A stretch of DNA of 64,000 nt, taken from NCBI GenBank assembly GCA_040754315.1, contig JBFMCS010000051.1, positions 1-64,000 of the forward strand. The letters are read 5' to 3'. Both the position numbers and the translations under genes were made by a program. Origin of the DNA: Bacillota bacterium. Lineage in GTDB: Bacteria; Bacillota; Sulfobacillia; DUSP01; JBFMCS01. The notes under the pieces are model-generated. The model worked only from the letters and a program-made list of their open reading frames with translations. It was not told where the DNA came from and made no database searches. Of the stretch, positions 24,764-34,529 are shown in pieces (position 1 is the first letter of the stretch; each line of letters begins with the position of its first letter).

Positions 24764-27109
24764 TTATGTGAGCCTGATCTTCAGCGCGTCCAGGAAGCGA
24801 ACCTTCCTCACCTTTAGCCACATGGCCACCATAACGCTGGCGAAGAACCCCAGGGTTATGCCCAGGGTCCAGACATGGGGCCAGAAGAGTGCATCCTGGG
24901 GAAGGTAGTAGATCTCCGTGCTGAATGAACGTGCCAGGAGTATCCAGAAGAGGTGGCCCAGGGGCACACCCAGGATTATACCGCCCACCAGCGCCGTGAG
25001 GTTCTCCTTCAAGACGATGGAGAAGACCTCGGCCTTGGAGAAGCCCAGAACCCTCAGGGTGGAGAACTCCCTGAGACGCTCCGAGAGGCTGATGGAAGCG
25101 GTGCTGAAGAGTGTGGCGAACCCGAACACGCTGCCCAAGAGCACCATGATGCTGAGGGAGTAGATGCCCATCTCCATCATGCTGCGGTAGGATTCTATGA
25201 GGTCCGCGGGGGAGTGCACAGCCTCCACCCGGGGCACGTCATCCAGGGAGAGCCTGAAGTCTTGGTGGGTCTTCACTGCTACGCCTGTGAGGATCTCCTT
25301 CTCTCCGAGGATCTCCTCCATCTGCTCCAGGGACATGTAGATGGTCGAGCCCAGGTACTGCCGGACGATGCCAGTCACCGGCACATCGTGCTCCCGGTCA
25401 CGGTCGGTGAAGGAGGTGATGCGCAACACAGACCCGGGAGACGCGCCAAGCCTGCCGGCGAGGTACTCCGGGATGAGTATGCCCCGGGTGGGTATGGGGA
25501 GGTTCCTTCCCCCCGCATCCTCCAGCCTGAAGAGCTCCGTGTCCACCGGGATTGCCCTGGCCAGCGCGAACCCCTCCCTCCACCCGTAGTTGATCCTCAG
25601 GTACTGTTCGGCATAGGGTTCAACCCTGGATGCACCCGCCGCCGATTCCACCTCCGCAAGCACGCTGTACCCGGCGGGGGAGGTAAGGCTGACCGAGTAG
25701 TCGTAGGCCTCGAGCTCCCCGAATTGCTTCTCCAGAAGTGAGGTGAAGATGATGGTGGAGTGAAGGGGCACCAGTATGCAGGCGTAGGTAAGGCCGATCC
25801 CTACTACGGCGAAGGCTAGCCGCCTCCGGTTTCGCATAAGACTCCTGAGCATCATCTTGGAGGTGCTCGCCAGGCGCCTCCACACGGCCGTGAAGGCCTC
25901 TAGGAAGATGGCTCGCCCCACCTGGGGCACCGGAGGCCTCATGGCCTCAGTCGGGGAGATACTGGTGGTCTTCAGAGCCGCCAGGAGGCCGGCACACCCT
26001 GAGACCAGGCAGGATGCTATGAGTCCGGCCAGGTAGAGCCCAGGCCGGGGGGACGACTGCATCAGCGGGATGCGGTAGAACTGGGTGAAAAAGGGCAGCA
26101 TCAGGAGGGCAAGGAGGTAGCCGGTGATTATGCCGGAAAGGGAGCCTGAGAACCCGATGAGAATGGAGTACTTCACGTAGTGGGCGATGACTGCCACTTT
26201 GGAGTATCCCAGGGCCATCAGGATCCCGATGGGGATGCGCTCTGCCTCCACCATCCGGGACACCATGAGGTATACCACGACCACCCCTATCCCCAGGAAC
26301 ATGGTGGGCAGCAGCGTGGAGAACTGCCCGATGCCGTTGAGTTCCTCCATGGTCACGGCGTGGCTCAGCTGGTTGTCTCTCTCGGTGACCCGCATGCCAA
26401 GGTCACTCCAGTCCTCCTCCATGGACGTTCGGAGATCGGCCGCCCTTCCCTCATCATCCAGGGTGGCCACGAGGCTGTTGATCCGGCCCTCCATGCCCAG
26501 GAGGTTCTGGGCTGTCTTAAGGGGCATGAAGGCTATCCCGAACCTCTCAAAGTCCGGGAACATGTCCCTTGCGTCCTTGATGGCATACACGAACTCGGGA
26601 CTCTCCACCACGCCTGTCACGGTGGCTCTCACGGGTTCCCCATGCATGAAGAGGGTAAGGGGGTCCCCGGGCGCAAGATTGTTGGCGTCGGCGTACTGCT
26701 TCAAGAGGGCCAGTTCCACGCCTCCCACGGGGTCCGGCAGGGAACCGGAGATGATGTGGAGAGTGTTTATCCTGTGGTCGGCGGGGTAGGAGACCACCCG
26801 GACGGTGGCGCGGACGCCCGGTGAGGGTTCAGCACGGGTATCGAAGATCAGGCGTCCCTCGGCCCGGCTCACCCCAGGCAGGGAGGCCACGTCCCGGGTG
26901 ATGGTCTCAGGCGACGAGTTTAGGTCCGCGAAGAGGTGCGCGAACCCATACTGCCTGTAGTATTCTGACAGCGCCGTCTCCATGTTGTAGTGTGTGGTCC
27001 TCATCGCCACGAAGATCATCAGGCCCACCAGGAGCGTGAGGGCCGCAGCGGCGAACTGGGAGCGCGTGGCCCCCACGGTGCGTATGAGGAGACGGTCCAG
27101 TGTCTTCAA
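24764..27109 (-). CDS. FtsX-like ABC transporter permease (two-module)
   Basis: This 781-residue membrane protein has an N-terminal transmembrane helix, a large extracytoplasmic domain, a three-helix FtsX core (about residues 260-390, including IGVVVVYLMVSRMVEAERIP and GILMALGYSKVAVIAHYV), a second N-terminal-type helix near 440, a second extracytoplasmic domain, and a final FtsX core (LLGSVFGFATLFSTASISLS, LREFSTLRVLGFSKAEVF). Such permeases work as mechanotransmitters with a LolD/MacB-like ATPase. It lies between the ATPase (27120) and the adaptor (24749). Substrate unknown; lipids, peptides or toxic small molecules are usual. Confidence 0.88.
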   Translation of the reverse strand: MKTLDRLLIRTVGATRSQFAAAALTLLVGLMIFVAMRTTHYNMETALSEYYRQYGFAHLFADLNSSPETITRDVASLPGVSRAEGRLIFDTRAEPSPGVRATVRVVSYPADHRINTLHIISGSLPDPVGGVELALLKQYADANNLAPGDPLTLFMHGEPVRATVTGVVESPEFVYAIKDARDMFPDFERFGIAFMPLKTAQNLLGMEGRINSLVATLDDEGRAADLRTSMEEDWSDLGMRVTERDNQLSHAVTMEELNGIGQFSTLLPTMFLGIGVVVVYLMVSRMVEAERIPIGILMALGYSKVAVIAHYVKYSILIGFSGSLSGIITGYLLALLMLPFFTQFYRIPLMQSSPRPGLYLAGLIASCLVSGCAGLLAALKTTSISPTEAMRPPVPQVGRAIFLEAFTAVWRRLASTSKMMLRSLMRNRRRLAFAVVGIGLTYACILVPLHSTIIFTSLLEKQFGELEAYDYSVSLTSPAGYSVLAEVESAAGASRVEPYAEQYLRINYGWREGFALARAIPVDTELFRLEDAGGRNLPIPTRGILIPEYLAGRLGASPGSVLRITSFTDRDREHDVPVTGIVRQYLGSTIYMSLEQMEEILGEKEILTGVAVKTHQDFRLSLDDVPRVEAVHSPADLIESYRSMMEMGIYSLSIMVLLGSVFGFATLFSTASISLSERLREFSTLRVLGFSKAEVFSIVLKENLTALVGGIILGVPLGHLFWILLARSFSTEIYYLPQDALFWPHVWTLGITLGFFASVMVAMWLKVRKVRFLDALKIRLT

Positions 27110-27119
27110 GACTGTCCAC

Positions 27120-27884
27120 CTACCACTCTATCTCTTCAGCTGTGGCGGGGTGGGGGTTCTCAATGATCTCCACCGCCTTGCCGCTTCGCATCCTAATCAC
27201 CCTGTCTCCCATGCGGCCGATGGCCACGTTGTGGGTAATCAAGACAACAGTGGTGCCGTACTGGGTGTTCAGGTTTCTCAGGAGCGCCAGGATGCCCTTG
27301 CCCGTCTCGTAGTCCAGCGCCCCAGTGGGCTCGTCGCACAGGAGTATCCCTGGGCGCTTTGCGATGACCCTGGCAATGGCGACGCGCTGCTGTTCCCCCC
27401 CGGAGAGCTGGGAGGGGAAGTGGCTGGCGCGGTCTGACAGTCCAACGCTGGCCAGGGCCTCGTCTGCCGGGAGCGCCCGGTCATGAACCATCTCCGTGGC
27501 CAGTTCCACGTTTTCCCGGGCAGTGAGGAAGGACATGAGGTTGTAGATCTGGAACACGAACCCTACCTCCCTCCGCCGGTAGGCGGTGAGCCCGGCATCG
27601 GTCAATGCGGTGATCTCCTGGTCTTTGTATATGACCCGGCCTGACGTGGGGAAGTCCATGCCGCCCATGATGTTCAAGAGCGTGCTCTTGCCCGAACCGC
27701 TGGGGCCGGTGATTACCAGGAACTCTCGCTGGGCAATACTAAGGTCAATACCGCGCAGCGCCTTTACGGTGACATCCCCCAGCTGGTAGTGCTTCCGGAC
27801 ATCCTCCACGACCATGATGGCGGGCACAGAAGATTCCTCCTTCGCCGGCTGTCCTGGGGGCCCCTCGGGCCCTGGTTGAATCAT
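27120..27884 (-). CDS. ABC transporter ATP-binding protein (LolD/MacB-type)
   Basis: This 254-residue protein has Walker [19 protein letters not shown], the Q-loop [12 protein letters not shown], signature [14 protein letters not shown], Walker [13 protein letters not shown] and the H-loop VVLITHN. The sequence pattern with GGMD and the short C-terminus is that of exporters working with FtsX-like permeases. The N-terminal ~20 residues ([18 protein letters not shown]) are an extension; a later start cannot be excluded. First gene of the minus-strand export operon. Confidence 0.93.
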   Translation of the reverse strand: MIQPGPEGPPGQPAKEESSVPAIMVVEDVRKHYQLGDVTVKALRGIDLSIAQREFLVITGPSGSGKSTLLNIMGGMDFPTSGRVIYKDQEITALTDAGLTAYRRREVGFVFQIYNLMSFLTARENVELATEMVHDRALPADEALASVGLSDRASHFPSQLSGGEQQRVAIARVIAKRPGILLCDEPTGALDYETGKGILALLRNLNTQYGTTVVLITHNVAIGRMGDRVIRMRSGKAVEIIENPHPATAEEIEW

Positions 27885-28318
27885 GACACTTGGAGTGTAT
27901 TCACCCCCTCATCCCTGTTCCCTTCCCGGGGGGATGAAGTTGTTGCCCAGGGCACGGTGACTCAAGGGACTTGCTGGATGCCCCAGACCGGTAGGCAAGG
28001 GAGGGTCGGGGGAACTTCCCCGGGGCGATGGCCGTCAAAAAAAGGGGAATCATGACCGTCCCCCTTTGAAGTCTACGTCGCGTGGCCGTGCACAAGCGAC
28101 CTGTATCCCGGCGTTGACCCGCGGGCATCACAGGGGGTTCGACTCGAGGAAGGCCTCAATGTGCCGTGACTCCAGGTGCCTGTTGCCCCGGGGTTGCTCG
28201 GGTGATACCATAATGGGGGGCTGGCCCTAGCCCTCCGCCTCTTACATGGGCTGGTGTTCAACGCTCTACAGATCAACCCCTGTGCAGGTGCCCTGCCCGG
28301 GTGAAGGGAGGAAGCAGC
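27885..28318. other. Divergent intergenic region with poly-A-led hairpin
   Basis: This 434-base stretch separates two divergent export operons and must hold both promoters, though I see no strong -35/-10 pair. At 28035-28068, A7-GGGG and CCCC-TTT form a hairpin that could end transcription on either strand. Ahead of the right-hand gene, GGGAGGAAG at 28306-28314 is a strong ribosome site. No coding sequence or known RNA recognised. Confidence 0.4.
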
Positions 28319-29053
28319 ATGAACTGGGGCGATCCCCTGTCCCTCCTGGCGACGATGGAGGTCCGCGGCTTTGTTGCCATGGCCACCATGGCCGCCCTTA
28401 CGCTGGGACTGCTCTTCGGGACCCACCGGAGTAGGAGACCGGGAGGCAGGACAGGTGCACTGGCCCTCTTCGTCCCAGCGGTCCTCGGGGCCGTGACCTT
28501 CGTGCCATCCATCGCATACATCCAGATACCTCTGCAAGTCCAGGTGTCCTACCTGGCCATGGCCACCCTTTCCACGGCGAACCCACTAATCCTGTCCATA
28601 CCCCCCATCCTGCTGTCCGGTCTTATCCAGGAGAGTGTCAAGCTGGGGACCGCCGGTCTCTCCCGAGCCCTTGGCCCGAGGGCCGTGTCCCGCTGGATGG
28701 TGGGGGCCCTCACCGGGCTCGGCTACGGCGGCCTGGAGGCATGGGTGGTACTTTCCCCCGTCCTTGCCTCAGGGATTCCCGGGCTCCAGGTACTCCCGGC
28801 CCTCCTAGAGCGTCTCGCCGTGATGCCCCTCCACGCTGCCCTGGGTGCCATTGTGTACGCATTCTGGGACAGAGGGGCGGGACCGGGCCTGGCAGGCCTA
28901 TTCCTGGGCGGCCTCATCCACTCCATGGTGAACTACAGTGCTGTGCTCTTCCAGGCAGGCACCATTAGCCTAGCAACGGTATACATCTACCTTTTCTTGA
29001 CCGCAGGCGCGACGACGGCCTATGCAAGATACGTGGGGAGGGAGATAAGGTGA
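28319..29053 (+). CDS. PrsW-like polytopic membrane protein (putative intramembrane protease)
   Basis: This 244-residue, roughly eight-helix membrane protein has three spaced polar motifs inside membrane segments: Gln104-Glu105-x-x-Lys108 (IQESVKLG), His172 (PLHAALGAIVYAFWDRG) and His201-x-x-x-Asn205 (GLIHSMVNY). This resembles the E-x-x-K / H / H-x-x-x-N layout of PrsW/CPBP-type intramembrane proteins, with Gln instead of the first Glu. Function is inferred only. ATG 28319 follows GGGAGGAAGC. The stop overlaps the start of the lipoprotein gene, making the first gene pair of a four-gene operon with an ABC exporter. Confidence 0.5.
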   Translation: MNWGDPLSLLATMEVRGFVAMATMAALTLGLLFGTHRSRRPGGRTGALALFVPAVLGAVTFVPSIAYIQIPLQVQVSYLAMATLSTANPLILSIPPILLSGLIQESVKLGTAGLSRALGPRAVSRWMVGALTGLGYGGLEAWVVLSPVLASGIPGLQVLPALLERLAVMPLHAALGAIVYAFWDRGAGPGLAGLFLGGLIHSMVNYSAVLFQAGTISLATVYIYLFLTAGATTAYARYVGREIR

Positions 29054-29757
29054 GGCTCTCATGGCTCATAGGAGGTGTTTTCCTCCTTGCCGCTCTGACC
29101 CTGCTGGGGTGTGGTAAACCTGCAGAGGTGGACCTCTCCGTCCCCTGGACGGACGGGGAGATTAGTGCCTACCAGCTGAGCCAGAGGGGCGAGGCAGTGG
29201 GGACCATCAGGCTCTCCCTGGAAGAGAAGGACGGAGCGTGGGAGTACAGAAGCGTGACCGAAGTGAGTGGCTTCATTGAGGAGGTAAGGGTGCTGGCGGG
29301 CAAGGAGAGCCTGGTGCCATTCCGGGTGGATTTCCTGGCAAAGACCCAGGATACGGAGATTTCCTATCAGGCAGTCTACCAGGAGGGGAAGGCGGTCATC
29401 AACGCCAGGAAGGCCGGTGGCGCACAGTCGGCCCAGGTGAAACTGCCCTCGCCCCCCTACTTCGAAAATGAACAGTTCCTCATGCTGGTAAGGGCTCTCC
29501 CGCTTCAGGCTGGTTGGGAGGGCCGGCTGAACATCATAGTCACCCGCACCGCCAGCAAGACCGAGCTGGCCTTGGAGGTAGTGGACCGGGAGACCGTGGA
29601 AACCCCGGTGGGAGCCCTCCAGGCGTGGAAGGTGGAACTGGAGGGTGCAAACCAGTTTGCCTGGGTGGAGGTGGAACCGCCCCACCGGCTGGTGAAGTAC
29701 GTGAACGGTAATGCGGAAACCGTGAGCCTCCTGGCTGAGTATCGCAGCGGGGGCTGA
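29050..29757 (+). CDS. Lipoprotein, DUF3108-like
   Basis: This 235-residue protein starts with a lipoprotein signal peptide (SWLIGGVFLLAALTLLGC, lipobox Cys21). The remainder is beta-rich (GEAVGTIRLSLEEKDGAWEY, VTEVSGFIEEVRVLAGKESL, LVPFRVDFLAK) and resembles DUF3108-type envelope proteins, with low confidence. GTG 29050 overlaps the upstream stop by four bases. Likely anchored on the outer face of the cytoplasmic membrane and connected with the ABC system next to it. Confidence 0.65.
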   Translation: MRLSWLIGGVFLLAALTLLGCGKPAEVDLSVPWTDGEISAYQLSQRGEAVGTIRLSLEEKDGAWEYRSVTEVSGFIEEVRVLAGKESLVPFRVDFLAKTQDTEISYQAVYQEGKAVINARKAGGAQSAQVKLPSPPYFENEQFLMLVRALPLQAGWEGRLNIIVTRTASKTELALEVVDRETVETPVGALQAWKVELEGANQFAWVEVEPPHRLVKYVNGNAETVSLLAEYRSGG

Positions 29758-29782
29758 ACAAACCCCGGAAGGGATGTGGGTC

Positions 29783-30508
29783 ATGATCAGGCTGTCCAGA
29801 GTATCCAAGAGCTATAGCAGGGGAGCCGTGAAAGCCGTGGACGCCCTTGACCTGGAGGTGAGGTCCGGCGAGATCTTCGGGTTCATAGGACCCAACGGCG
29901 CCGGCAAGACCACCACCATCAAGATGATGGTGGGCCTCCTGGAACCGGATGAGGGCATCATTGAGGTGAACGGACACGATATCTCCAGAGAACCCCTGGA
30001 GGTCAAGAGGTCCCTTAGCTTCGTGCCGGATAACCCCGTGGTGTACGAGAAGCTCACTGGCATCGAGTACCTGAACTTCATGGCAGACGTGTACGGGGTT
30101 CCTGCCGGTGTGCGAAGGGAGAAGGCATCCCACCTCCTGGAGATGTTCGGACTAGGAGGGGCCGTGAACGATCTCATCCAGAGCTACTCCCATGGGATGC
30201 GCCAGAAGATAGTGCTAACGGCCGCCCTCCTCCACGACCCTGCAGTGTTCGTCATGGATGAGCCCATGGTGGGGCTTGATCCCCGGTCCTCCGCCAGGCT
30301 CAAGGATCTCATGCACGACCAGGCCTCCCGGGGTGGCACTGTCTTCTTTTCCACCCACATCTTGGAGGTGGCTGAGCGCCTGTGTGACCGTGTGGGCATC
30401 ATACACCAGGGCCGCCTGATAGCCTGCGGCACGCTGGATGAGCTCAGGCAGCAGGCCCAGAACAAGGAGTCCCTTGAAAAGATATTCCTGGAGATGACTG
30501 AGGAATGA
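29783..30508 (+). CDS. ABC transporter ATP-binding protein (EcsA/CcmA-like)
   Basis: At 241 residues it has Walker A GPNGAGKTTTIKMMVGLL, signature YSHGMRQKIVLTAALL, Walker B VFVMDEPMVGLDPRS and the H-loop FFSTHILEVAERL. The pattern is that of ATPases from two-component exporters of the ABC-2 or EcsAB type. ATG 29783 fits better with GGAAGGGA upstream than the in-frame ATG at 29774. It overlaps the permease gene by four bases. Confidence 0.92.
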   Translation: MIRLSRVSKSYSRGAVKAVDALDLEVRSGEIFGFIGPNGAGKTTTIKMMVGLLEPDEGIIEVNGHDISREPLEVKRSLSFVPDNPVVYEKLTGIEYLNFMADVYGVPAGVRREKASHLLEMFGLGGAVNDLIQSYSHGMRQKIVLTAALLHDPAVFVMDEPMVGLDPRSSARLKDLMHDQASRGGTVFFSTHILEVAERLCDRVGIIHQGRLIACGTLDELRQQAQNKESLEKIFLEMTEE

Positions 30509-32181
30509 TGGACAGCACATTCTGGACCCTGGCCAAGCTTCAGATGAAAATGGGGTTTGGGCTTTCGGCCCTCAGGTACTACTGGGTAAAGAGAGACCGG
30601 AAGATCTGGTCATCCCTGGGGATCATCGCCCTCATAGTCCTGGGCATCTTGCCCATATTTAGCTTGTATATCGTGGTGCTGAACGCAACCTTTGATGTCG
30701 CCGTTGTCCTTGGCCAGCAGCAGGTGGTGCTTACTATGGCAGTGGTGTTTTCCACCGTCCTGGTGTTCTTCCTGGGCATCGTGTTCGTGGCGTCGACCTT
30801 CTTTTTCTCGGATGACCTTCCCTTCCTGATGTCCCTGCCTGTCAAGCCCCAAGTGGTGCTGGGCGCCAAGTTCGTCCCGGTGCTGGCCAGCGAGTACCTG
30901 ACCATGGTGCCCTTCATCGTGCCGGCCCTCTGGGTGTACGGCACCAGGAGTCAGGTGGGCCCTGGTTTCTGGCTGGCAGGGGTTGCCGTGTACGCGCTCT
31001 TGCCGGTGGTGCCCCTTACCGTTGCCGCCGTAGCTGTGCTCTTCATCATGACAGCCACCGGCGCCGCCCGGAAGCGGGACGCCCTGAGGCTTGCAGGCAT
31101 GATACTGCTGGTCGCCTTCGCGCTGGGGCTCAACTACTTCCTCACCAGGATACCCCAGGGACAAGAGGCGTCCTTCCTCCAGGAGGTCCTCCGCGACCCG
31201 GACGGCCTCTCCCGGAGGGTATCCGTGATCTACCCACCGGCCCTCTGGGCCACCCGGGCGATGGTCGGGGGGGGAGGGGTCGCTGCCCTGTCAAATCTCC
31301 TGGGATTAGCCTCCGTGGCTGTCTTCGGGGTGTGGGTCATGATGGCGGTGGCCCACCGCGTCTACTTCCGGTCCTGGGTGAGAGGCCAGGAGGTCCAGCG
31401 CTCCCGCCAGCTGTCCCAGACCCAGGTGGACCGGCGCCTGTCCCGCTCCTCCAACCCCGTGTGGGCGATTGCCGCCAGGGAGATCAAGATCCTTGTCAGG
31501 ACCCCGGTTTTCCTCTTCAACAGCCTGGCAGTGCTCGTCATCGCACCCGCAGCCCTGATCCTCCCCTTGATCTCCGGTGACTCCCTGGGCACCCTCCTGC
31601 CCTTGCTTGCCAACCCCGAAGTCCGGCCCACGGTGGTCGTGGCTGCAGCGGGGTTCGTGGCCTTCATGTCCATCTTCACTCCAGCGCTGTCCAGCTCGGT
31701 ATCCCGCGAGGGCCGTACCTTTTGGATATCCAAGGTTGTGCCCCTTGACCCTGTGATGCAACTCCAGGGAAAGCTCCTCTCGGGCTGCCTCATATCCTCC
31801 CTGACGATTGCCCTGGTCGTGCTTACCGCCCTGGTATTCCCGTGGACGCTGGCGGACATCATCATCATATCCGTGGTGGGCACGGTGGCCTCCTTTCCTA
31901 CCCTGGTGGTGAGTCTCCTCCTGGACCTTCTCAGGCCCTACATGGACTGGGACAATCCCCAGCGTGCCATTAAGCAGAACATCAACGTTCTCCTGGGCAT
32001 GGTGGCCAGTGTGGCGATACTGGTGCCGCCTGGCCTGGCGGCCTACTGGGGGCTCAGGAACGACTGGCCCGGGATGGGGATACACGCAGCCATTGTGGTT
32101 GTATCAGTGATTACCGGCGGAGTGCTGTACAAGGCCATGACCTCCATAGCTGGCCGCATGTACCTGAAGGTCCGGGTCTAG
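30505..32181 (+). CDS. ABC transporter permease (exporter type, 12 or more membrane segments)
   Basis: This 558-residue hydrophobic protein has a cytoplasmic N-terminus (about 35 residues), then helices such as IWSSLGIIALIVLGILPIFS and VVFSTVLVFFLGIVFVASTF, a central cytoplasmic loop with SRQLSQTQVDRRLSRSSN, and a second membrane half. The motif FFFSDDLPFLMSLPVKPQ is common in putative Firmicutes ABC exporters. ATG 30505 overlaps the ATPase stop. Substrate unknown; last gene of the operon 28319-32181. Confidence 0.85.
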   Translation: MMDSTFWTLAKLQMKMGFGLSALRYYWVKRDRKIWSSLGIIALIVLGILPIFSLYIVVLNATFDVAVVLGQQQVVLTMAVVFSTVLVFFLGIVFVASTFFFSDDLPFLMSLPVKPQVVLGAKFVPVLASEYLTMVPFIVPALWVYGTRSQVGPGFWLAGVAVYALLPVVPLTVAAVAVLFIMTATGAARKRDALRLAGMILLVAFALGLNYFLTRIPQGQEASFLQEVLRDPDGLSRRVSVIYPPALWATRAMVGGGGVAALSNLLGLASVAVFGVWVMMAVAHRVYFRSWVRGQEVQRSRQLSQTQVDRRLSRSSNPVWAIAAREIKILVRTPVFLFNSLAVLVIAPAALILPLISGDSLGTLLPLLANPEVRPTVVVAAAGFVAFMSIFTPALSSSVSREGRTFWISKVVPLDPVMQLQGKLLSGCLISSLTIALVVLTALVFPWTLADIIIISVVGTVASFPTLVVSLLLDLLRPYMDWDNPQRAIKQNINVLLGMVASVAILVPPGLAAYWGLRNDWPGMGIHAAIVVVSVITGGVLYKAMTSIAGRMYLKVRV

Positions 32182-32478
32182 ACCGCCGGGAATTGTGAAG
32201 ACCGCGAAGGGATTCTGAGGCGGGGAACCCGTGCCCTCAGTGGCGTGGCTTCCCCGCAAAGCCGCGCCCCATCTAGGTTCCTCGCCTAGACTGAGATCGC
32301 CAGGCGCCAAGACCCGGGAAAATGTCCCGCCTTCCAGCAAAAAACCTCTCCCAACGGCAGGATTCCTTTCTTCTGAGTGGAAACTTATCTAAACCACAAG
32401 AAGCATGTTTCCCTAAGAATAGAGGGTGCCCTGGGGCGCCGGAGCGGATAAGCCTTCCACTGCGGGAGGTGCAAATCG
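32182..32478. other. Intergenic region between the exporter operon and a zinc-binding protein gene
   Basis: The first half is G+C rich, with several short inverted repeats (for example GGCGGGGAA at 32219-32227 against TTCCCCGC at 32251-32258) that could form a terminator-like stem without a T-run. The second half is A+T richer and presumably holds the promoter of the next gene; GGGAGGTG at 32464-32471 is its ribosome site. Confidence 0.35.
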
Positions 32479-32979
32479 ATGGCGTGTTACCTGTGTGGTG
32501 AAGAGGCTGTGGTGGAATGCCCTATATGCCACCGGAAGGTATGTACCGAACACCTGGCCTGCACGAACTGCAGTGACTGGGCGAAAACCAAGAGCATTCG
32601 GATGCGCCAGAAGTGGTGTGATTTCTGTGAGAAGGAGACCGAGGAGACCACCTACAGGTGCGCCAAGTGCAGAAAGAGGTTTTGCCCAGAACACGGCCAG
32701 CTGGTGCACGGGACCTTGCCAGGCACTGAGATCAAACCCGGTGGCATGGCCAAGAAGGACAACCTGTACTGCCGCTGTGCCGAACACCTCAAGGCCCCTG
32801 ACCAGCTGGGCGCCGGTGTTGAGTACATACCCACGTGGAAGGAGATCTTTCGAAAAAAGCTGGACGAGGCTCCAGAGGTCTTCGAGTGCGAGGTATCCGA
32901 TGACGAGCTCATGGAGTGGGAGAGCACCATGTCCTGGGAGCCCGTCCTCAAGAAGAAGTCTGACGCCAAATGCGACTAA
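32479..32979 (+). CDS. Cysteine-rich zinc-binding protein of unknown function
   Basis: This 166-residue cytoplasmic protein has at least three zinc-finger-like sets: CYLCGEEAVVECPICHRKVC followed by H and CTNC; CDFC with CAKCRKRFC and PEHGQLVH; and CRCAEH. The pattern recalls treble-clef/B-box-like or AN1-like fingers. The C-terminal 50 residues are acidic and unstructured-looking. I do not recognise a function. Start ATG 32479 with GGGAGGTG upstream. Stands alone. Confidence 0.7.
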   Translation: MACYLCGEEAVVECPICHRKVCTEHLACTNCSDWAKTKSIRMRQKWCDFCEKETEETTYRCAKCRKRFCPEHGQLVHGTLPGTEIKPGGMAKKDNLYCRCAEHLKAPDQLGAGVEYIPTWKEIFRKKLDEAPEVFECEVSDDELMEWESTMSWEPVLKKKSDAKCD

Positions 32980-34134
32980 CTGAGTCCGGCCTCCCGAAAC
33001 GAACCCAGCTGTGAGGGTCTTGTCATGCCCTCCAGGGTCTACGATAGAGACCACATGGAGAAATGGAAGGCATAGAAGGCATAGCTGAGATGCACGCGCT
33101 CAGGTTCGGGTACCTATCCTTCCGTTCGCGTAGCGAAGCCGGTTTTCCTTCGCGCTCGTCCTATGGCGCCCCAGGCATTCCGTTACCTCCGACTCCAAGA
33201 GTTCCAGGACTAACTTTTGCGCTCCTACCCGCATTAATTCGCCCGTCAGATCCCCTGCCTCTTTTCCTTGCCTGAGTGCTTCATCCTGAAAGGTCTCTCG
33301 CTGCGTTATCGCCCTACGGTGGTTTGGTCACCGTCGATGGTAGCCCAGACCTACCTCTTTTCCAGGCATTCAGCACATCTACGGATCCTTTACGGAAAAC
33401 TGCATGGGATTATGGGATTGACTCAATTTGGTGAAACGAGGACCAATGGAAAGGCTTAGTCCCTGGAATGGGGGAAACGCTGGGTGCGATAGGTCCTGGC
33501 GCTTCCCGTATTATGTTGATTAGGGTCTTCAGCCTTGGCTTGGTAATCGCGATGATTCCAGCTAAGAGGCCCGAGTATCTGTGTGTGTCCTAAGGTGGAC
33601 GGTGCAGGCTGGTAGACAGGAATAGGAAGGGGTCGCTCTTCTTGAACTAATTGATTTGTCTATAAAATGGCAGCCAGTTTGGGTGATCCAGCGGGTAGGA
33701 GCCCGCCAGGCGACATAACTCAGAGGCACTCACGACGGCAAGGGATGCATCGCTGGCTGTCCATATCATTCTACGCCGGGAAAGACCTGTGGCGTTTTCC
33801 CGTTCTGGGGCGAGCCTCCTTGATGAGCTGGTCAAGATTGGGCTGAGTCTTAATAGGGACGGCGCAGTACAGTGTCCCGGGGAGCGGAACCTAGGAGGGA
33901 GGAGTCTCGCGTGATAGTCGCCGCGAAGGGGGTGAGTGGGAAACCCTATCGTGTAACGGAGATGGGTGTATCGGAGACGGCACCGGTAAGCAGTCTTGGC
34001 GGCTAGTATAAAATCTACTTAGGTTACTCCTAAGCAAAAAAGTGGAGAACCTGGGAGAGAATAGTTAAACGGCTGGGGGTGGCATAGGTTCCTGGTTGTT
34101 ACTGGGTTAGACCTTGAATAAGGAGGAACGAGCA
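32980..34134. other. 1.15-kb region without a recognised gene, upstream of the pilin gene
   Basis: Base use is more A+T rich than around, and all frames are short. Weak open stretches at 33063-33275 and 33268-33459 (plus) do not resemble families I know and are frame-linked, so this may be a decayed gene. The last 300 bases (about 33830-34020) are rich in short repeats of GGAG/GGGA and small inverted repeats, like a structured leader RNA. TATAAA at 34007-34012 is a fair -10 box for the pilin gene. No c-di-GMP riboswitch consensus was found. Confidence 0.4.
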
Positions 34135-34521
34135 GTGAAGATATTCCGGAGGAAGAAGAAGGGTTTCACCCTTATCGAGCTGATGATTGTCATTGCGATT
34201 ATCGCCGTTTTGGCGGCAATACTGATCGTGCAGTGGGTAGGGGCGAGGCAGGCGGCCTATGACTCTGAAGCGTTGACGGTGGCGAGGAACTGCGTGCTGG
34301 CGGCCCAGGTGTACTACGCTCAGAATAAATTAAGCTATCTGAATTTAGACAAGACAGACCTTGCGAATATTGAACCTAGCCTGGGCACAACCCCGGTCTC
34401 AATTACCGTGAACAGCGCAACAGCTAATGGGTTCGAAATTCGGGTCGACGGCCAAGGTAGTACCCCAAAGACATACTGGGCAACAGAGGCGGGAGTTACT
34501 GATGTAGATCCCAGTCCTTGA
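34135..34521 (+). CDS. pilA: Type IV pilin (major pilin-like)
   Basis: The 128-residue precursor has a short basic leader MKIFRRKKKG ending in Gly10, followed by FTLIELMIVIAIIAVLAAIL, the class III prepilin signature with Glu at mature position 5 and the hydrophobic assembly helix. The globular part is small (about 95 residues), Thr/Ala rich. PilD-type peptidase would cut after Gly10; no pilD gene is in the window. GTG 34135 has AAGGAGG 8-14 bases upstream; the TTG at 34114 precedes this ribosome site and is rejected. It is monocistronic, separated from the assembly genes by IS debris and rubrerythrin. Confidence 0.92.
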   Translation: MKIFRRKKKGFTLIELMIVIAIIAVLAAILIVQWVGARQAAYDSEALTVARNCVLAAQVYYAQNKLSYLNLDKTDLANIEPSLGTTPVSITVNSATANGFEIRVDGQGSTPKTYWATEAGVTDVDPSP

Positions 34522-34529
34522 TCTTTTTT

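Noticed and set aside
33268-33459. 63-codon plus-strand frame as a small protein gene
   Set aside because: No ribosome site before it, no homology I recognise and it lies in a stretch that looks decayed in all frames.
33830-34130. c-di-GMP riboswitch before the pilin gene
   Set aside because: Pilin leaders in Clostridia often carry one, but the conserved GEMM core segments were not found on either strand.
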